Below are positions 1-8,507 of a stretch of DNA of 64,000 nt, one piece after another. The DNA is taken from positions 1 through 64,000 of the forward strand of contig NZ_JAGGLB010000040.1 of assembly GCF_017874215.1 (NCBI RefSeq). Reading direction: 5' to 3'. The translations under genes and the position numbers were made by a program. Numbering within the stretch: the first letter of the stretch is position 1; each line of letters starts with the position of its first letter. The notes under the pieces are model-generated. The model was not told where the DNA came from, did not search any database, and was given only the letters and a program-made list of their open reading frames with translations. This DNA comes from Paenibacillus eucommiae (lineage in GTDB: Bacteria; Bacillota; Bacilli; Paenibacillales; NBRC-103111).

Positions 1-293
1 GCATTAACTACTTTTAAAAGCACAAGGCCTTTTTTTGCCTTCTAACATCATTTTAGCCAAGGAGTTCAGTTTTATTTTCGTATAAACATCGTTAAGTGAT
101 ACACGCACACTCGCAACACAAGACAACACAAGACAACACGCTGCTCAATTTCGGGGGAGGCGGGCTGCTATGCAATGTTGTCAGGCCAACAACAGGTAGT
201 ATCAGGTTAACATGAGGCTAACTAGCAAGTGGAGGTTTGGATTTCCCAATTAGAAGGGCAGGCCCAATCCGATGCGGCAAGTGAAAAAATTAG
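1..293. other. Left-edge gene-free stretch
   Basis: No convincing gene is visible here. It contains a short run of 10-bp direct repeats (ACAACACAAG type, about 113-138) and small imperfect hairpins. It may be the 3' flank of a gene left of the window. Reading frames that cross it lack a ribosome binding site. Confidence 0.5.
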
Positions 294-322
294 TTGACGG
301 GAAATTAATAATTTTGTATGAT
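294..322 (+). promoter_or_regulatory. Sigma-A type promoter ahead of the sulfonate operon
   Basis: TTGACG (294-299) and TATGAT (317-322) are separated by exactly 17 bp, a near-consensus housekeeping promoter. Transcription would start near 329, about 210 bp upstream of the ssuD start, leaving a long untranslated leader that contains a terminator-like hairpin. Confidence 0.7.
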
Positions 323-328
323 GTTTTC

Positions 329-423
329 AACAAAGTGAATATTTATTCACTGATATTGGTCGACCGGATCACTGGAGACTGCCGCAGCCACTTTATGCAA
401 AGAGCTGCAGGAGTCCTTTTTTT
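329..423 (+). ncRNA. Candidate leader RNA or small RNA upstream of ssuD
   Basis: The segment between the promoter and the first U-tract is about 95 nt long. It begins with a perfect hairpin (GTGAATA, 2-nt loop, TATTCAC; 335-350) and ends with an intrinsic terminator (377-423). This promoter-structure-terminator layout fits either an attenuated leader or a free-standing small RNA. I do not recognise an S-box, T-box or other named riboswitch core, so the function and ligand are unknown. Confidence 0.4.
377..423 (+). terminator. Intrinsic terminator inside the ssuD leader
   Basis: GACT-g-CC-GCAGC (377-388) pairs with GCTGC-a-GG-AGTC (404-415), an 11-bp stem with two single-base bulges, followed by seven T residues (417-423). 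It lies about 115 bp before the ssuD start on the same strand, so it could attenuate the operon. Confidence 0.65.
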
Positions 424-470
424 GTTATTAAAATCCGATTTAACCTATGCGAAATATAAGATTTATAATT

Positions 471-506
471 TATAAGGTTTATAAGATCTATAAGATTTAT
501 AAGATT
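471..506 (+). repeat. 9-bp period TATAAG repeat before ssuD
   Basis: TATAAG recurs at 471, 480, 489 and 498 with a strict 9-bp step, with related copies at 455 and 465. It is very AT-rich and lies directly before the ssuD ribosome binding site. It may be a slippage-prone tract or an A/T-rich ribosome standby site; I see no known regulator site in it. Confidence 0.6.
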
Positions 507-538
507 AACAGGTGAATTCGGTAAAAAGGGGAATGTAC

Positions 539-1666
539 GTGGAATTATTTTGGTTCATACCTACATATGGAGATGGACGCTATATCGGCACGAACATAGG
601 CGCCAGGGCAACTACACCTGCTTATTTTCGCCAAATGGCGATGGCAGCTGATGATCTGGGTTATAGCGGGGTGCTGCTTCCCACTGGCAGATCTTGTGAG
701 GACGCTTGGGTGACGGCTTCCACACTTATTCCGCTAACGCGCAAGCTAAAGTTTCTGGTAGCTGTAAGGCCTGGACTGATGTCGCCGACTTTGGCAGCAC
801 GGATGGCAGCGGCTTTTGACCGCAGCTCGGAAGGACGTTTGCTCGTTAACGTGGTTGCTGGAGGCGACAGGGAAGAGCTGGAGGCGGATGGCTTGTTCCT
901 CGACCATGACAGCCGCTATGAGCTGACCGATGAGTTCATGACCATCTGGCGCAGTGTTCTGCAGCAGGAAAGTGTGAGCTTCGAGGGCAAGCACCTGCGG
1001 GTCCGTGAGGCTACTAATTTTTACGAGGCTAAGCAGAAGCCGTATCCTCCTGTTTTCTTTGGGGGTTCATCACCAGCAGCGATGAATGTGGCCGCCAAGC
1101 ATACGGATGTATACCTGACCTGGGGAGAGCCGTTGGAGCAGGTTGCCGAGAAGCTGCAGGAGATGCGCAGCCGTGCTGAAAAAGAAGGCCGGTCAGTCCG
1201 CTTCGGCATTCGCCTGCATATTATAGTGCGTGAGACCACGGAGCAGGCTTGGGCCGCAGCCCATGAGTTAATTCGTCACTTGGACGATGACACGATTGCC
1301 AAAGCGACGAAAATTTATGCCCGTATGGACTCCCATGGGCAAAGAAGGATGACCGAGCTCCATCAGGGGGATCGCAGCAAGCTGGAAATCAGTCCGAATC
1401 TGTGGGCTGGCATTGGTCTGGTGCGGGGCGGGGCAGGTACAGCGCTAGTTGGAGATCCGGACACAGTGGCGATGAGAATGAAAGAGTATGAGGCACTGGG
1501 GATTGACACGTTTATTTTATCGGGGTATCCACATTTGGAAGAGGCTTACCGTGTTGCTGAGCTGCTCTTTCCCAAGCTGCCCTTACAGGCTGCCCCACAA
1601 GAAAGGCGGGATTATCAAGGAGAAATTATTGCTTATCAGCACAAACCTGAATTGAAAAGCACATAA
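539..1666 (+). CDS. ssuD: FMNH2-dependent alkanesulfonate monooxygenase
   Basis: Bacterial luciferase-like flavin monooxygenase that splits the C-S bond of alkanesulfonates, releasing sulfite and an aldehyde, using reduced flavin supplied by a separate reductase. The protein is colinear with Bacillus SsuD: an N-terminal WFIPTYGDGRYIGT segment, GVLLPTGRSCEDAW, the VNVVAGGD loop near residue 110 and HTDVYLTWGEP near 190. Its length (375 aa) matches the family. GTG at 539 is preferred because AAGGGGA lies 6-7 bp upstream; an earlier GTG (512) and an ATG (533) sit in poor positions. It is the first gene of a four-gene operon, with a transporter following. No flavin reductase gene is present in the window. 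Confidence 0.93.
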   Translation: MELFWFIPTYGDGRYIGTNIGARATTPAYFRQMAMAADDLGYSGVLLPTGRSCEDAWVTASTLIPLTRKLKFLVAVRPGLMSPTLAARMAAAFDRSSEGRLLVNVVAGGDREELEADGLFLDHDSRYELTDEFMTIWRSVLQQESVSFEGKHLRVREATNFYEAKQKPYPPVFFGGSSPAAMNVAAKHTDVYLTWGEPLEQVAEKLQEMRSRAEKEGRSVRFGIRLHIIVRETTEQAWAAAHELIRHLDDDTIAKATKIYARMDSHGQRRMTELHQGDRSKLEISPNLWAGIGLVRGGAGTALVGDPDTVAMRMKEYEALGIDTFILSGYPHLEEAYRVAELLFPKLPLQAAPQERRDYQGEIIAYQHKPELKST

Positions 1667-1767
1667 TAATAGGCACATAATACTAGGCACTAGAGCGATC
1701 AATCCATGGTCACCCTACTGCTCCAACAATTAATGAGACCACCACCAGGTTGAAGGGGGGATTAAGC

Positions 1768-2544
1768 ATGTATACGAATAAAAATGGACTGCGGTCGCTA
1801 TCTCTGCTTTCTGTATTAGCTGTCTTCCTGCTTTGGTGGATCGTTGCAGCTAATGAATGGGTCAGTCCCTTGTTTCTCCCCTCGCCTAAACAGGTGTGGT
1901 TCGCTTTTCTGGACATATGGAGCACCGGATACAAGGGAAGCTCATTAGCGCTGCACATTTCGGAGAGCTTATTCCGGTTGGGATCTGCCTTTCTTCTCGC
2001 GCTGCTGACAGCTATTCCGTTGGGCCTTATCAGCGGCTACATTCCTGCCGTACGGGCTATATTCGATCCTTTTATAGAGTTTTACAGGCCTCTGCCGCCG
2101 TTGGCTTACTACACGATGCTCGTGCTGTGGCTCGGGATAGGAGACTCCTCCAAAATTGCGCTGCTATTTCTTGCCTCCTTTGCTCCGCTCTATCTCGCTG
2201 CTGTAGCAGGGGTGTCAAGGATACCGAAGGATCGGATTCTCGGGGCACGCTCCCTCGGTTCGAGCAGATGGAAGCTGTTCGTATATGTAATCTTTCCTTC
2301 CAGCTTGCCGGAGCTGTTCACAGGTATCCGTACTGCAGTTGGTGTCACCTATACAACGTTAGTGGCTGCAGAAATGGTAGCAGCGATATCAGGAATAGGA
2401 TGGATGGTACTGGATGCAAGCAAGTTTTTGCGAAGCGATATTATTTTTGTCGGCATCATAATTATGGGCTTAATTGCCATATGTGTAGATTTTATTGTTC
2501 GCTGGCTGGAGCGTAAGCTGGTGCCATGGAGTGGTAAAGAATAA
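1768..2544 (+). CDS. tauC: Sulfonate/taurine ABC transporter permease
   Basis: Integral membrane subunit (258 aa, about six transmembrane helices) of a BPD-type ABC importer. The FYRPLPPLAY segment near residue 110, the EAA-like loop (GARSLGSSRWKLFVYVIFP) and the PWSGKE tail resemble TauC more than Bacillus SsuC. ATG at 1768 has AAGGGGGG seven bases upstream; a TTG 18 bp earlier lacks a proper site. The gene lies 101 bp after ssuD and is followed by the binding protein and the ATPase, so substrate uptake is coupled to desulfonation. The tau-type assignment is by remembered similarity and the exact substrate is inferred. Confidence 0.85.
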   Translation: MYTNKNGLRSLSLLSVLAVFLLWWIVAANEWVSPLFLPSPKQVWFAFLDIWSTGYKGSSLALHISESLFRLGSAFLLALLTAIPLGLISGYIPAVRAIFDPFIEFYRPLPPLAYYTMLVLWLGIGDSSKIALLFLASFAPLYLAAVAGVSRIPKDRILGARSLGSSRWKLFVYVIFPSSLPELFTGIRTAVGVTYTTLVAAEMVAAISGIGWMVLDASKFLRSDIIFVGIIIMGLIAICVDFIVRWLERKLVPWSGKE

Positions 2545-2562
2545 AAAAGAGGAGTGGAAACG

Positions 2563-3681
2563 ATGGTCTTAGCTTATAAAAAAAGCATACTTATGGCATT
2601 TGCCCTGATTTTAATGTTCATGTTATCCGCTTGTGCAGGCAAATCGAACGAAACGGTTAAATCTGTTGAAGCATCACAAACTCCTGCTGCCACGAAAGCG
2701 GCAGATGCGGCTAAGGCAACAGCTTCGCCTGCACCTGCCCCGGCTCAAGTGGAGCAGCCTAAAGAGGTGAAGATAGGCTTTCAAGTGATTCCGAACGCCG
2801 AGCTTCTGACCAAAGCGTTAGGGCTGGCCGAGAAGCAATTTCCTGATACGAAGATTACTTGGGTTCAGTTCGATTCGGGACGTGATGTGAATACGGCGAT
2901 AGCCTCTGGCGGGATCGATTTTGGGCTGGCTGGTTCAGTTCCGGTAGCCATTGGCGTTTCCAGCAAGCTGCCGTATCAAGTGTATTTCTTGCATGATATT
3001 ATCGGGGATAACGAGGCCTTGGCAGTTCGCAAGGAATCGGGTATTCAAAGCGTCAAGGATTTAGCCGGCAAAAAAATCGCCGTTCCCTTTGGCTCTACCA
3101 CCCACTTCAGCCTGCTGTCGGCCTTGAGCTCTGAAGGCGTCGATGCAAGCTCTGTGACGGTGCTGGATATGCAGCCTCCGGATATTTTGGCCGCTTGGCA
3201 GCGCAAAGATATTGATGGCGCATTTGTATGGCAGCCTTCGCTGGCGAAGCTGGTTGCCGATGATGGGCAAATCATCACGACAGCTAAGAAGCTGGCAGAG
3301 AAGGGCATTGTAACAGCTGATGTAGGTGTGGTGCGGACAGCATTCGCGGATCAATACCCGGGATTTCTCAAGCAATACGTTGCCTTGCTGGACGAATCGA
3401 TCAAGCTTTATCGCGACAAGCCTGGTGATGCCGCCAAGGCGCTTGCACCTTTGCTAAGTCAAACAGAAGCGGAAGCACTGTCGCAAATGAATGAGCTTGT
3501 ATGGCTGCTGGCTTCAGAGCAGCGGGATGCCAAATATTTAGGCGCAGATGGTCAAGCGGGCGGCTTTTCCAAAGTCTTGAAAGAGACAGCCGAATTTCTG
3601 GTCACACAGAAAGCCATTTCCTCAGCCCCGGATGATGCCGCATTTCAGGCAGCCATTCGTACGGACGCCTTGCAGCCTTAG
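2563..3681 (+). CDS. tauA: Sulfonate/taurine-binding lipoprotein
   Basis: Extracellular substrate-binding protein of the importer, anchored to the membrane by a lipid. The N-terminus has a hydrophobic signal ending in the lipobox LSAC (Cys about residue 24), then an Ala/Pro/Thr-rich linker to about residue 65, then an NMT1/TauA-type fold. Key family stretches are QFDSGRDVNTAIASGGIDFG, AVPFGSTTHFSLL and MQPPDILAAWQRKDIDGAFVW, all typical of TauA-like proteins. ATG 2563 is chosen since AAAGAGGAG is 8 bp upstream; the earlier in-frame GTG overlaps that site. It lies between the permease and ATPase genes with gaps under 20 bp, so the genes are co-transcribed. Confidence 0.9.
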   Translation: MVLAYKKSILMAFALILMFMLSACAGKSNETVKSVEASQTPAATKAADAAKATASPAPAPAQVEQPKEVKIGFQVIPNAELLTKALGLAEKQFPDTKITWVQFDSGRDVNTAIASGGIDFGLAGSVPVAIGVSSKLPYQVYFLHDIIGDNEALAVRKESGIQSVKDLAGKKIAVPFGSTTHFSLLSALSSEGVDASSVTVLDMQPPDILAAWQRKDIDGAFVWQPSLAKLVADDGQIITTAKKLAEKGIVTADVGVVRTAFADQYPGFLKQYVALLDESIKLYRDKPGDAAKALAPLLSQTEAEALSQMNELVWLLASEQRDAKYLGADGQAGGFSKVLKETAEFLVTQKAISSAPDDAAFQAAIRTDALQP

Positions 3682-3699
3682 CCGAATAGAGGTTAGACG

Positions 3700-4485
3700 A
3701 TGAATATGCTGTCTATTGATTTGCAGCAAGTAAGCTTGAGCTATCCTGCGCGTAATAAACGTACGGAAGTGCTGAAAGACATTCAACTGCGCGTTACAGA
3801 AGGGGAGTTTATTAGTGTTCTGGGTCCATCAGGCTGCGGGAAAACCTCATTGTTGCGGCTGATCGCCGGTTATGAGCGGCCTACCTCAGGTGAAGTGCAT
3901 ATTTTTGGCAGAAAGCACACCGAGCCGAATGCGGATGTAGGGGTCGTGTTCCAGCATGCGAATTTATTTCCTTGGCTGAATGTTCGATCCAATGTGGAAT
4001 TTGGGCTCGTTATGCGCGGCCTAAGCAAAGCGGAGCGCAGGGCAGCCGCTGCCTATCATATCGAGCAGGTTGGGCTTACGCCATATGCATCTATGCTGCC
4101 CTATCAGCTTTCAGGCGGCATGAAACAGCGAACGGCTATAGCCCGTTCGCTGGTGATGGATCCCCGCCTGATTTTGATGGATGAGCCTTTTGCTGCATTG
4201 GATGCCATAACGCGGGAAGGACTTCAGGCACAGCTGCGCAGCATTTGGCTTCGTACCGGCAAGACGATCTTTTTTATTACGCACGATGTCGACGAAGCGC
4301 TCCTGCTTTCCTCCCGCATACTCGTGATGAATGGTTCTTCAGAAAGCGGCATCATGCTTGATTTCAACAATCCGCTTCATTCCGGCACGGAAGCTTCTTT
4401 GTCGCAGGGCTTCTCGCATATACGTAAGCATCATGATTATGCAGAGCTGAGGGAATCGCTTGTTCAGGCATTAAGAGTGCTATAA
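3700..4485 (+). CDS. tauB: Sulfonate/taurine ABC transporter ATP-binding protein
   Basis: Cytoplasmic ATPase (261 aa) that powers the importer. Visible motifs in order: Walker A GPSGCGKTS (about residue 45), Q-loop VVFQHANLFPW, signature LSGGMKQR, Walker B LILMDEP, D-loop ALDA and switch histidine in ITHDVDEAL. The PW after the Q-loop is typical of the nitrate/taurine ATPase group. It starts 18 bp after tauA with a weak AGAGG site and is the last gene of the operon. Two short direct repeats (GGTGCTATAAA / GGTGCCATAA) follow its stop, and no clear terminator was seen before the convergent gene. Confidence 0.92.
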   Translation: MNMLSIDLQQVSLSYPARNKRTEVLKDIQLRVTEGEFISVLGPSGCGKTSLLRLIAGYERPTSGEVHIFGRKHTEPNADVGVVFQHANLFPWLNVRSNVEFGLVMRGLSKAERRAAAAYHIEQVGLTPYASMLPYQLSGGMKQRTAIARSLVMDPRLILMDEPFAALDAITREGLQAQLRSIWLRTGKTIFFITHDVDEALLLSSRILVMNGSSESGIMLDFNNPLHSGTEASLSQGFSHIRKHHDYAELRESLVQALRVL

Positions 4486-4533
4486 AGGTGCTATAAAGGT
4501 GCCATAAGCATAGAAGGATGATTGGGATTCGGA

Positions 4534-5097
4534 TTATTTCGGCTCAAGTCCTTCTATGACAGCTCGGCTCCAGGGAGCAACCTTGACTCTGGCGACTAAT
4601 TCCCCTACCTGATTTTCCAGCTCTTTACCTGTATTTTCTGGCACATAATATTTTTCCAAGCCATACTCTAAGCGGAGCGTGTCTCCATGGTTGAATTCGA
4701 CGCGTGCCTTGATGATCGCTTCTTCCGCCGCGGCAGAAGGCTTGCTGGTATAAATGCCCACAGCATCATAAGTTCCAGCCTTATCTGATGCATTCAGTTT
4801 GAGCAGCACATAGACAGTATCTCCCCTCTCGGGAAATTCACCTTTATTTAATAGCGATGTCGGCAGAGTGCTGATTTCATAATTCAAAATCACATAATCG
4901 CCATACAGCAAGTCCCTGGGATCCACGGGCAAGGTTTGCAAGCGGATTTCTTTACCGAGCCAGCGGACCGCATATGAAGAACCGGCAGTACCTAACAGGA
5001 ATAATACCTGTAAGATCACGAGTACGACCAGCAGCTTGGTGCGGTGGAGCTTCCAAAAGGTTGAGCCAGCCTGCAGATCAGTTGTTGGTTTCGTCAT
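4534..5097 (-). CDS. GDYXXLXY-motif membrane protein
   Basis: Protein of 187 aa with one N-terminal transmembrane segment (about residues 18-38) and an outside domain that carries the family-defining motif GDYVILNY (about residues 66-73), preceded by PVDPRDLLY. Members of this family are nearly always encoded next to a DUF2157 membrane protein, as here: its start overlaps the DUF2157 stop by 20 bp. A strong AAGGAGG site precedes the ATG. The family has no established function; a shared envelope role with its partner is inference. Confidence 0.85.
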   Translation of the reverse strand: MTKPTTDLQAGSTFWKLHRTKLLVVLVILQVLFLLGTAGSSYAVRWLGKEIRLQTLPVDPRDLLYGDYVILNYEISTLPTSLLNKGEFPERGDTVYVLLKLNASDKAGTYDAVGIYTSKPSAAAEEAIIKARVEFNHGDTLRLEYGLEKYYVPENTGKELENQVGELVARVKVAPWSRAVIEGLEPK

Positions 5098-6319
5098 GAT
5101 CGTTATCCTCCTTCGTTTCCTCGATAAATTGCTTCCTGCGCCGATTTAAAAACCAGCTGAGCACGAGCAGCAAAATACCGCCAAAAATGAAAAATAAAGA
5201 TTTATCCATGAAATCCCAAGCGAGCTTGCCGTAAGCCGTCATCGTAATAATAAGGAATAGAATTGTGCCTAAATTTACTTTGAAGCGCCATTCCTCGATA
5301 TAGCCCCTCCATAGAACGAATAAGGAGAAGAAGAACAGAATGAACAAGTAGAGCACATCTACATACAAGGTTGCGTACAGCAGGACGGGCATTACAATCC
5401 ATTCAACCCCGGAGATAAGCCGTCCGGAGCGGGCCTTCAGGTATAAAGACAAGGCCAGGAAAGCGGCTGCCAGCAGTAAGAATGAGAACGGCTCCGCCAA
5501 AATATGTGCCCGGGTTTCGAGGTAGTCCATATCTCCTTGGAACAATACAAGGAATAAGTCAAATACATAGGCAGCGATCAAAGCTGCGCTTTGAATGGGG
5601 GCTGCAAAATCACGATTTCTAATCCAATCCCCCAGCGTATAGAGCAGCATGACTGGAACAAATACCCATAGAAATTCCCATTCATGAACGACAGTGAGCA
5701 TAATAACCTGAATAATGAAGTTGATGCTGAACAACCAAGCCAGCAGTGTATTCTTATTTAGCCAAGTGTAGTAGCCCAAGCCTGCAACTGAAAGAATAAA
5801 CGCCGCATAGCTAAATTGATTAAATTCCATCGTACTGTTCATTTGCGCAACTGCATACAGGACCAAGGTGATCAAGTACAAGTAACGGCTTTGATATAAA
5901 TACGTAAGCAGCAAGCCCGCTGTTCCCCACACGATCCAAGAGGTAGCGTTATAAGCTTCCAAATGAAACATTTGGGCAATCAGGATAATACCAGCCCCGA
6001 ACATAACGAGACCCAGAGAAATGAGCGCAATGCCCAGCTTGTCATGATCCTTCCTCAGCATCGTTTCCCCGGCAAAATAAAATCCGATCATTCCTCCTAA
6101 AATAACGATAAGCCGCAGCAGCTCAGGAATTGCTTGCCAGTTCGCTGCCATGAAGCTGAGAATGCCCAGCCCTACAAGAATGCTTCCGAGAATAGGAACA
6201 AGACCGATTGCACGCTTTTTTTCTGTATATAAGTTCATGATCTGAGCATACTGGGCCGACGTAATAATCCCCATCTCTGTCCAGCGATGCGCTTCCTTTT
6301 CAATGATCTTTCTGCTCAT
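5078..6319 (-). CDS. DUF2157 multi-pass membrane protein
   Basis: The protein (413 aa) has a soluble N-terminal helix-rich segment of about 40 residues (KEAHRWTEMGIITSAQYAQI), followed by about 10-12 hydrophobic membrane segments and a short charged tail (RRRKQFIEETKEDNDHDETN). The N-terminal segment followed by a paired-helix membrane region is characteristic of DUF2157. ATG at 6319 has AGAGGTGAG just upstream; the GTG 9 bp earlier overlaps that site. It is translationally coupled to the downstream GDYXXLXY gene, and the two probably form one envelope complex. No biochemical role is known. Confidence 0.85.
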   Translation of the reverse strand: MSRKIIEKEAHRWTEMGIITSAQYAQIMNLYTEKKRAIGLVPILGSILVGLGILSFMAANWQAIPELLRLIVILGGMIGFYFAGETMLRKDHDKLGIALISLGLVMFGAGIILIAQMFHLEAYNATSWIVWGTAGLLLTYLYQSRYLYLITLVLYAVAQMNSTMEFNQFSYAAFILSVAGLGYYTWLNKNTLLAWLFSINFIIQVIMLTVVHEWEFLWVFVPVMLLYTLGDWIRNRDFAAPIQSAALIAAYVFDLFLVLFQGDMDYLETRAHILAEPFSFLLLAAAFLALSLYLKARSGRLISGVEWIVMPVLLYATLYVDVLYLFILFFFSLFVLWRGYIEEWRFKVNLGTILFLIITMTAYGKLAWDFMDKSLFFIFGGILLLVLSWFLNRRRKQFIEETKEDNDHDETNN

Positions 6320-6473
6320 TTGGCTCACCTCTCAGGCGTTTATTAACTTTAGTATAGTCTTTCCATATTAAAAATATAGTGCTATCTTTTAATAGTACCT
6401 ATGTATATATAAACACAGATCCCATTTTTACAACTTTTTTATTGCAAAAGACAGCACGAGAGGAGGAGCCTGT

Positions 6474-8492
6474 TTGCCGGATTGGTCCTATCGCACGATA
6501 TTTCGTCCCTTGTTGTTTCGCCTTTCTGCAGAACGTGCACGTGATTTCACACTGCATGCCATGGGCCTTATTAGCAAGCTGCCCGGAGGCTCCCTACTGA
6601 TTCGAACGCTCGGGCATATGGAATCGTATCCGATTTTAGAAAGCAAGATGTCTGCAGTTCATATAAAATATCCTGTTGGCGTTAGCGGAGCATTGGATAT
6701 ACATGGTTCTGCTCCCAGAGCTTTGGCCCAGTTTGGGCTAGGCTTTATGGAGATTGGACCTGTAACCCTACATCCGGTTTCCTCCAATATGTCTATTCGC
6801 AGAGAAGTAAGTAATGAAGCTCTTTTGTATCCAACTCCTTATGCGAACGATGGAGTGGACGTGGTAGAGGAAAGATTAAAGGATAGAAGGAACTACCCGC
6901 TCCCGCTGATGATCCGAACCCGGCACACTTCCGCCAGTACGCCAGTTGAGGCTCTTGAAGAGCAGCAGCAGCTGATCGAACGTCTGTCTCCGTATGCTGA
7001 TGCGCTATATTTGGACGTGATTGATCGTGGTTGGACGCTGGAAGAAACGGTTTGCTACTGCGAAGACGCTGCGCGTATGGCACATTCTATAAATAAAGAT
7101 TTCCCTGTATTTATATATGTAACCTTGGATTGCCCGCAACAATGGCTGGAGCAGTTGGCTGCAAGAGCGGATTTCCATCTGCTGCAGGGAATGGTCATCG
7201 GCGAAGCTATTCATACCGCTGACGGGGACCTTATTGGCAAGGAGGGGAAAGCTCTAAGTCTGGAGCGTGTAAGGCTTGTCCGTGAGATTGCCGGAGATTC
7301 ATTGATTATCGTAGCCGCGGGTGGTGTCCATGAGCCCCTGGATGCATTAGAGCTTATGGATGCAGGAGCCAATTATGTTCAGCTGCACAGCGGACTCGTG
7401 TATTCAGGACCTGGCTTGCCTAAGCGGATTAATGAAGCCATTATTTACAAGCGGATAGAGTCAGCCGATCATGAACCTTTGCCTTTGCGCAATGGACATT
7501 TTCAGCACAGCATAGATGCAGCTGCGCTTATGAAGCTGCCCTCTTTTTGGCAAGGCTGGGGCTGGATGTGGCTGCTCGGCTTGGGGATGGTGATTGGCGG
7601 CATATTAGCTTGGATCATCGCTGCTACCAGTGTTGTTCTGCCTTACGATATCCGCTTTCTAGGCATCGGCCGTGAATCAATGGAGAACTTGAATGAGCGT
7701 TTGCTGCCTTTTATGTCGCATGACAGAGTCACATTGGCAGGGACCATGATATCCATTGGCATCCTGTATGCTCAGCTTGCCAGGTATGGTCTTGGCAAAG
7801 GGCTTCATTGGTCTAAAACAGCGCTCTTTATCTCATGCCTGGTGGGCTTCAGCAGCTTTTTCCTATATCTTGGTTACGGATATTTTGATCCTCTGCATGG
7901 ACTTGTAGCGATTCTTTTGCTGCCAATGTTTATATTGTCTATGCGTACGAAAGCGAACCGGCCATCACTGGATCCGCCAAACCTTGTGAACGATCGCAGC
8001 TGGCGGCTGGCTCAATGGGGACAGCTTATGTTTGTCAGTCTTGGAAGTGCGCTTGCTGTTGGAGGCATAACAATCTCGTTCATTGGTGTGACTGATGTAT
8101 TCGTAGCGACCGATCTTGCCTATCTGTGCACGACGCCAGAATTTTTGGCTATGTATAATGAACGGCTTGTTCCCCTAATTGCCCACGACCGCGCTGGCTT
8201 CGGCGGTGCTTTGTTCTCGAATGCTTTAGTCCTGCTTACAATTGCATTATGGGGGATAAATCAGGGGCAGCGGTGGCTCTGGTGGACCTTGCTCGCAGGC
8301 GGAATGCCTGGCTTTATTGCAGGCTTTAGTGTGCATGCGGTGATCGGCTACACGGATTTTTGGCATCTGCTTCCCGCTTATTTTGCCTGCGTCCTCTATG
8401 TTTTGGGCTTGATTTTTCTGTATCCATATTTGATGAGCGGCAGGAGGATAACAAGAAAAAAAGACCCTTTCGGAAGGTTGCAAGCTCCTTGA
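6474..8492 (+). CDS. Degenerate dihydroorotate-dehydrogenase-like protein fused to a duplicated membrane domain
   Basis: Residues 1 to about 345 follow the class 2 PyrD fold: the N-terminal helical part, FGLGFMEIGPVTLHP, and the C-terminal FMN-phosphate site (IVAAGGV, then YVQLHSGLVYSGPGLPKRI). The catalytic parts look lost: the usual AAGFDKNG is replaced by GVSGALDIHG, and no NxSSPNT-like loop with its catalytic serine is visible. Residues about 360-660 form about eight transmembrane helices made of two similar halves, each with the motif NERLxPxxxHDR followed by a GY-D-xxH stretch. TTG at 6474 is the start, with GAGAGGAGG about 8 bp upstream. It is unlikely to make orotate; a flavin-binding membrane redox or sensing role is inference. 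Confidence 0.8.
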   Translation: MPDWSYRTIFRPLLFRLSAERARDFTLHAMGLISKLPGGSLLIRTLGHMESYPILESKMSAVHIKYPVGVSGALDIHGSAPRALAQFGLGFMEIGPVTLHPVSSNMSIRREVSNEALLYPTPYANDGVDVVEERLKDRRNYPLPLMIRTRHTSASTPVEALEEQQQLIERLSPYADALYLDVIDRGWTLEETVCYCEDAARMAHSINKDFPVFIYVTLDCPQQWLEQLAARADFHLLQGMVIGEAIHTADGDLIGKEGKALSLERVRLVREIAGDSLIIVAAGGVHEPLDALELMDAGANYVQLHSGLVYSGPGLPKRINEAIIYKRIESADHEPLPLRNGHFQHSIDAAALMKLPSFWQGWGWMWLLGLGMVIGGILAWIIAATSVVLPYDIRFLGIGRESMENLNERLLPFMSHDRVTLAGTMISIGILYAQLARYGLGKGLHWSKTALFISCLVGFSSFFLYLGYGYFDPLHGLVAILLLPMFILSMRTKANRPSLDPPNLVNDRSWRLAQWGQLMFVSLGSALAVGGITISFIGVTDVFVATDLAYLCTTPEFLAMYNERLVPLIAHDRAGFGGALFSNALVLLTIALWGINQGQRWLWWTLLAGGMPGFIAGFSVHAVIGYTDFWHLLPAYFACVLYVLGLIFLYPYLMSGRRITRKKDPFGRLQAP

Positions 8493-8500
8493 GGGGTCTT
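8456..8500 (-). terminator. Terminator of the DUF1232 gene, embedded in the preceding gene
   Basis: AAGACCC (8461-8467) pairs with GGGTCTT (8494-8500), with an inner AAGG/CCTT helix. On the minus strand the stem is followed by a T-run (complement of the A-run 8456-8462). It therefore terminates the minus-strand DUF1232 gene, while most of it lies within the final codons of the convergent plus-strand gene. Confidence 0.6.
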
Positions 8501-8507
8501 CTGAGGT

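Noticed and set aside
272..475. 67-residue plus-strand reading frame
   Set aside because: It overlaps a strong promoter and a terminator hairpin and has no ribosome binding site.
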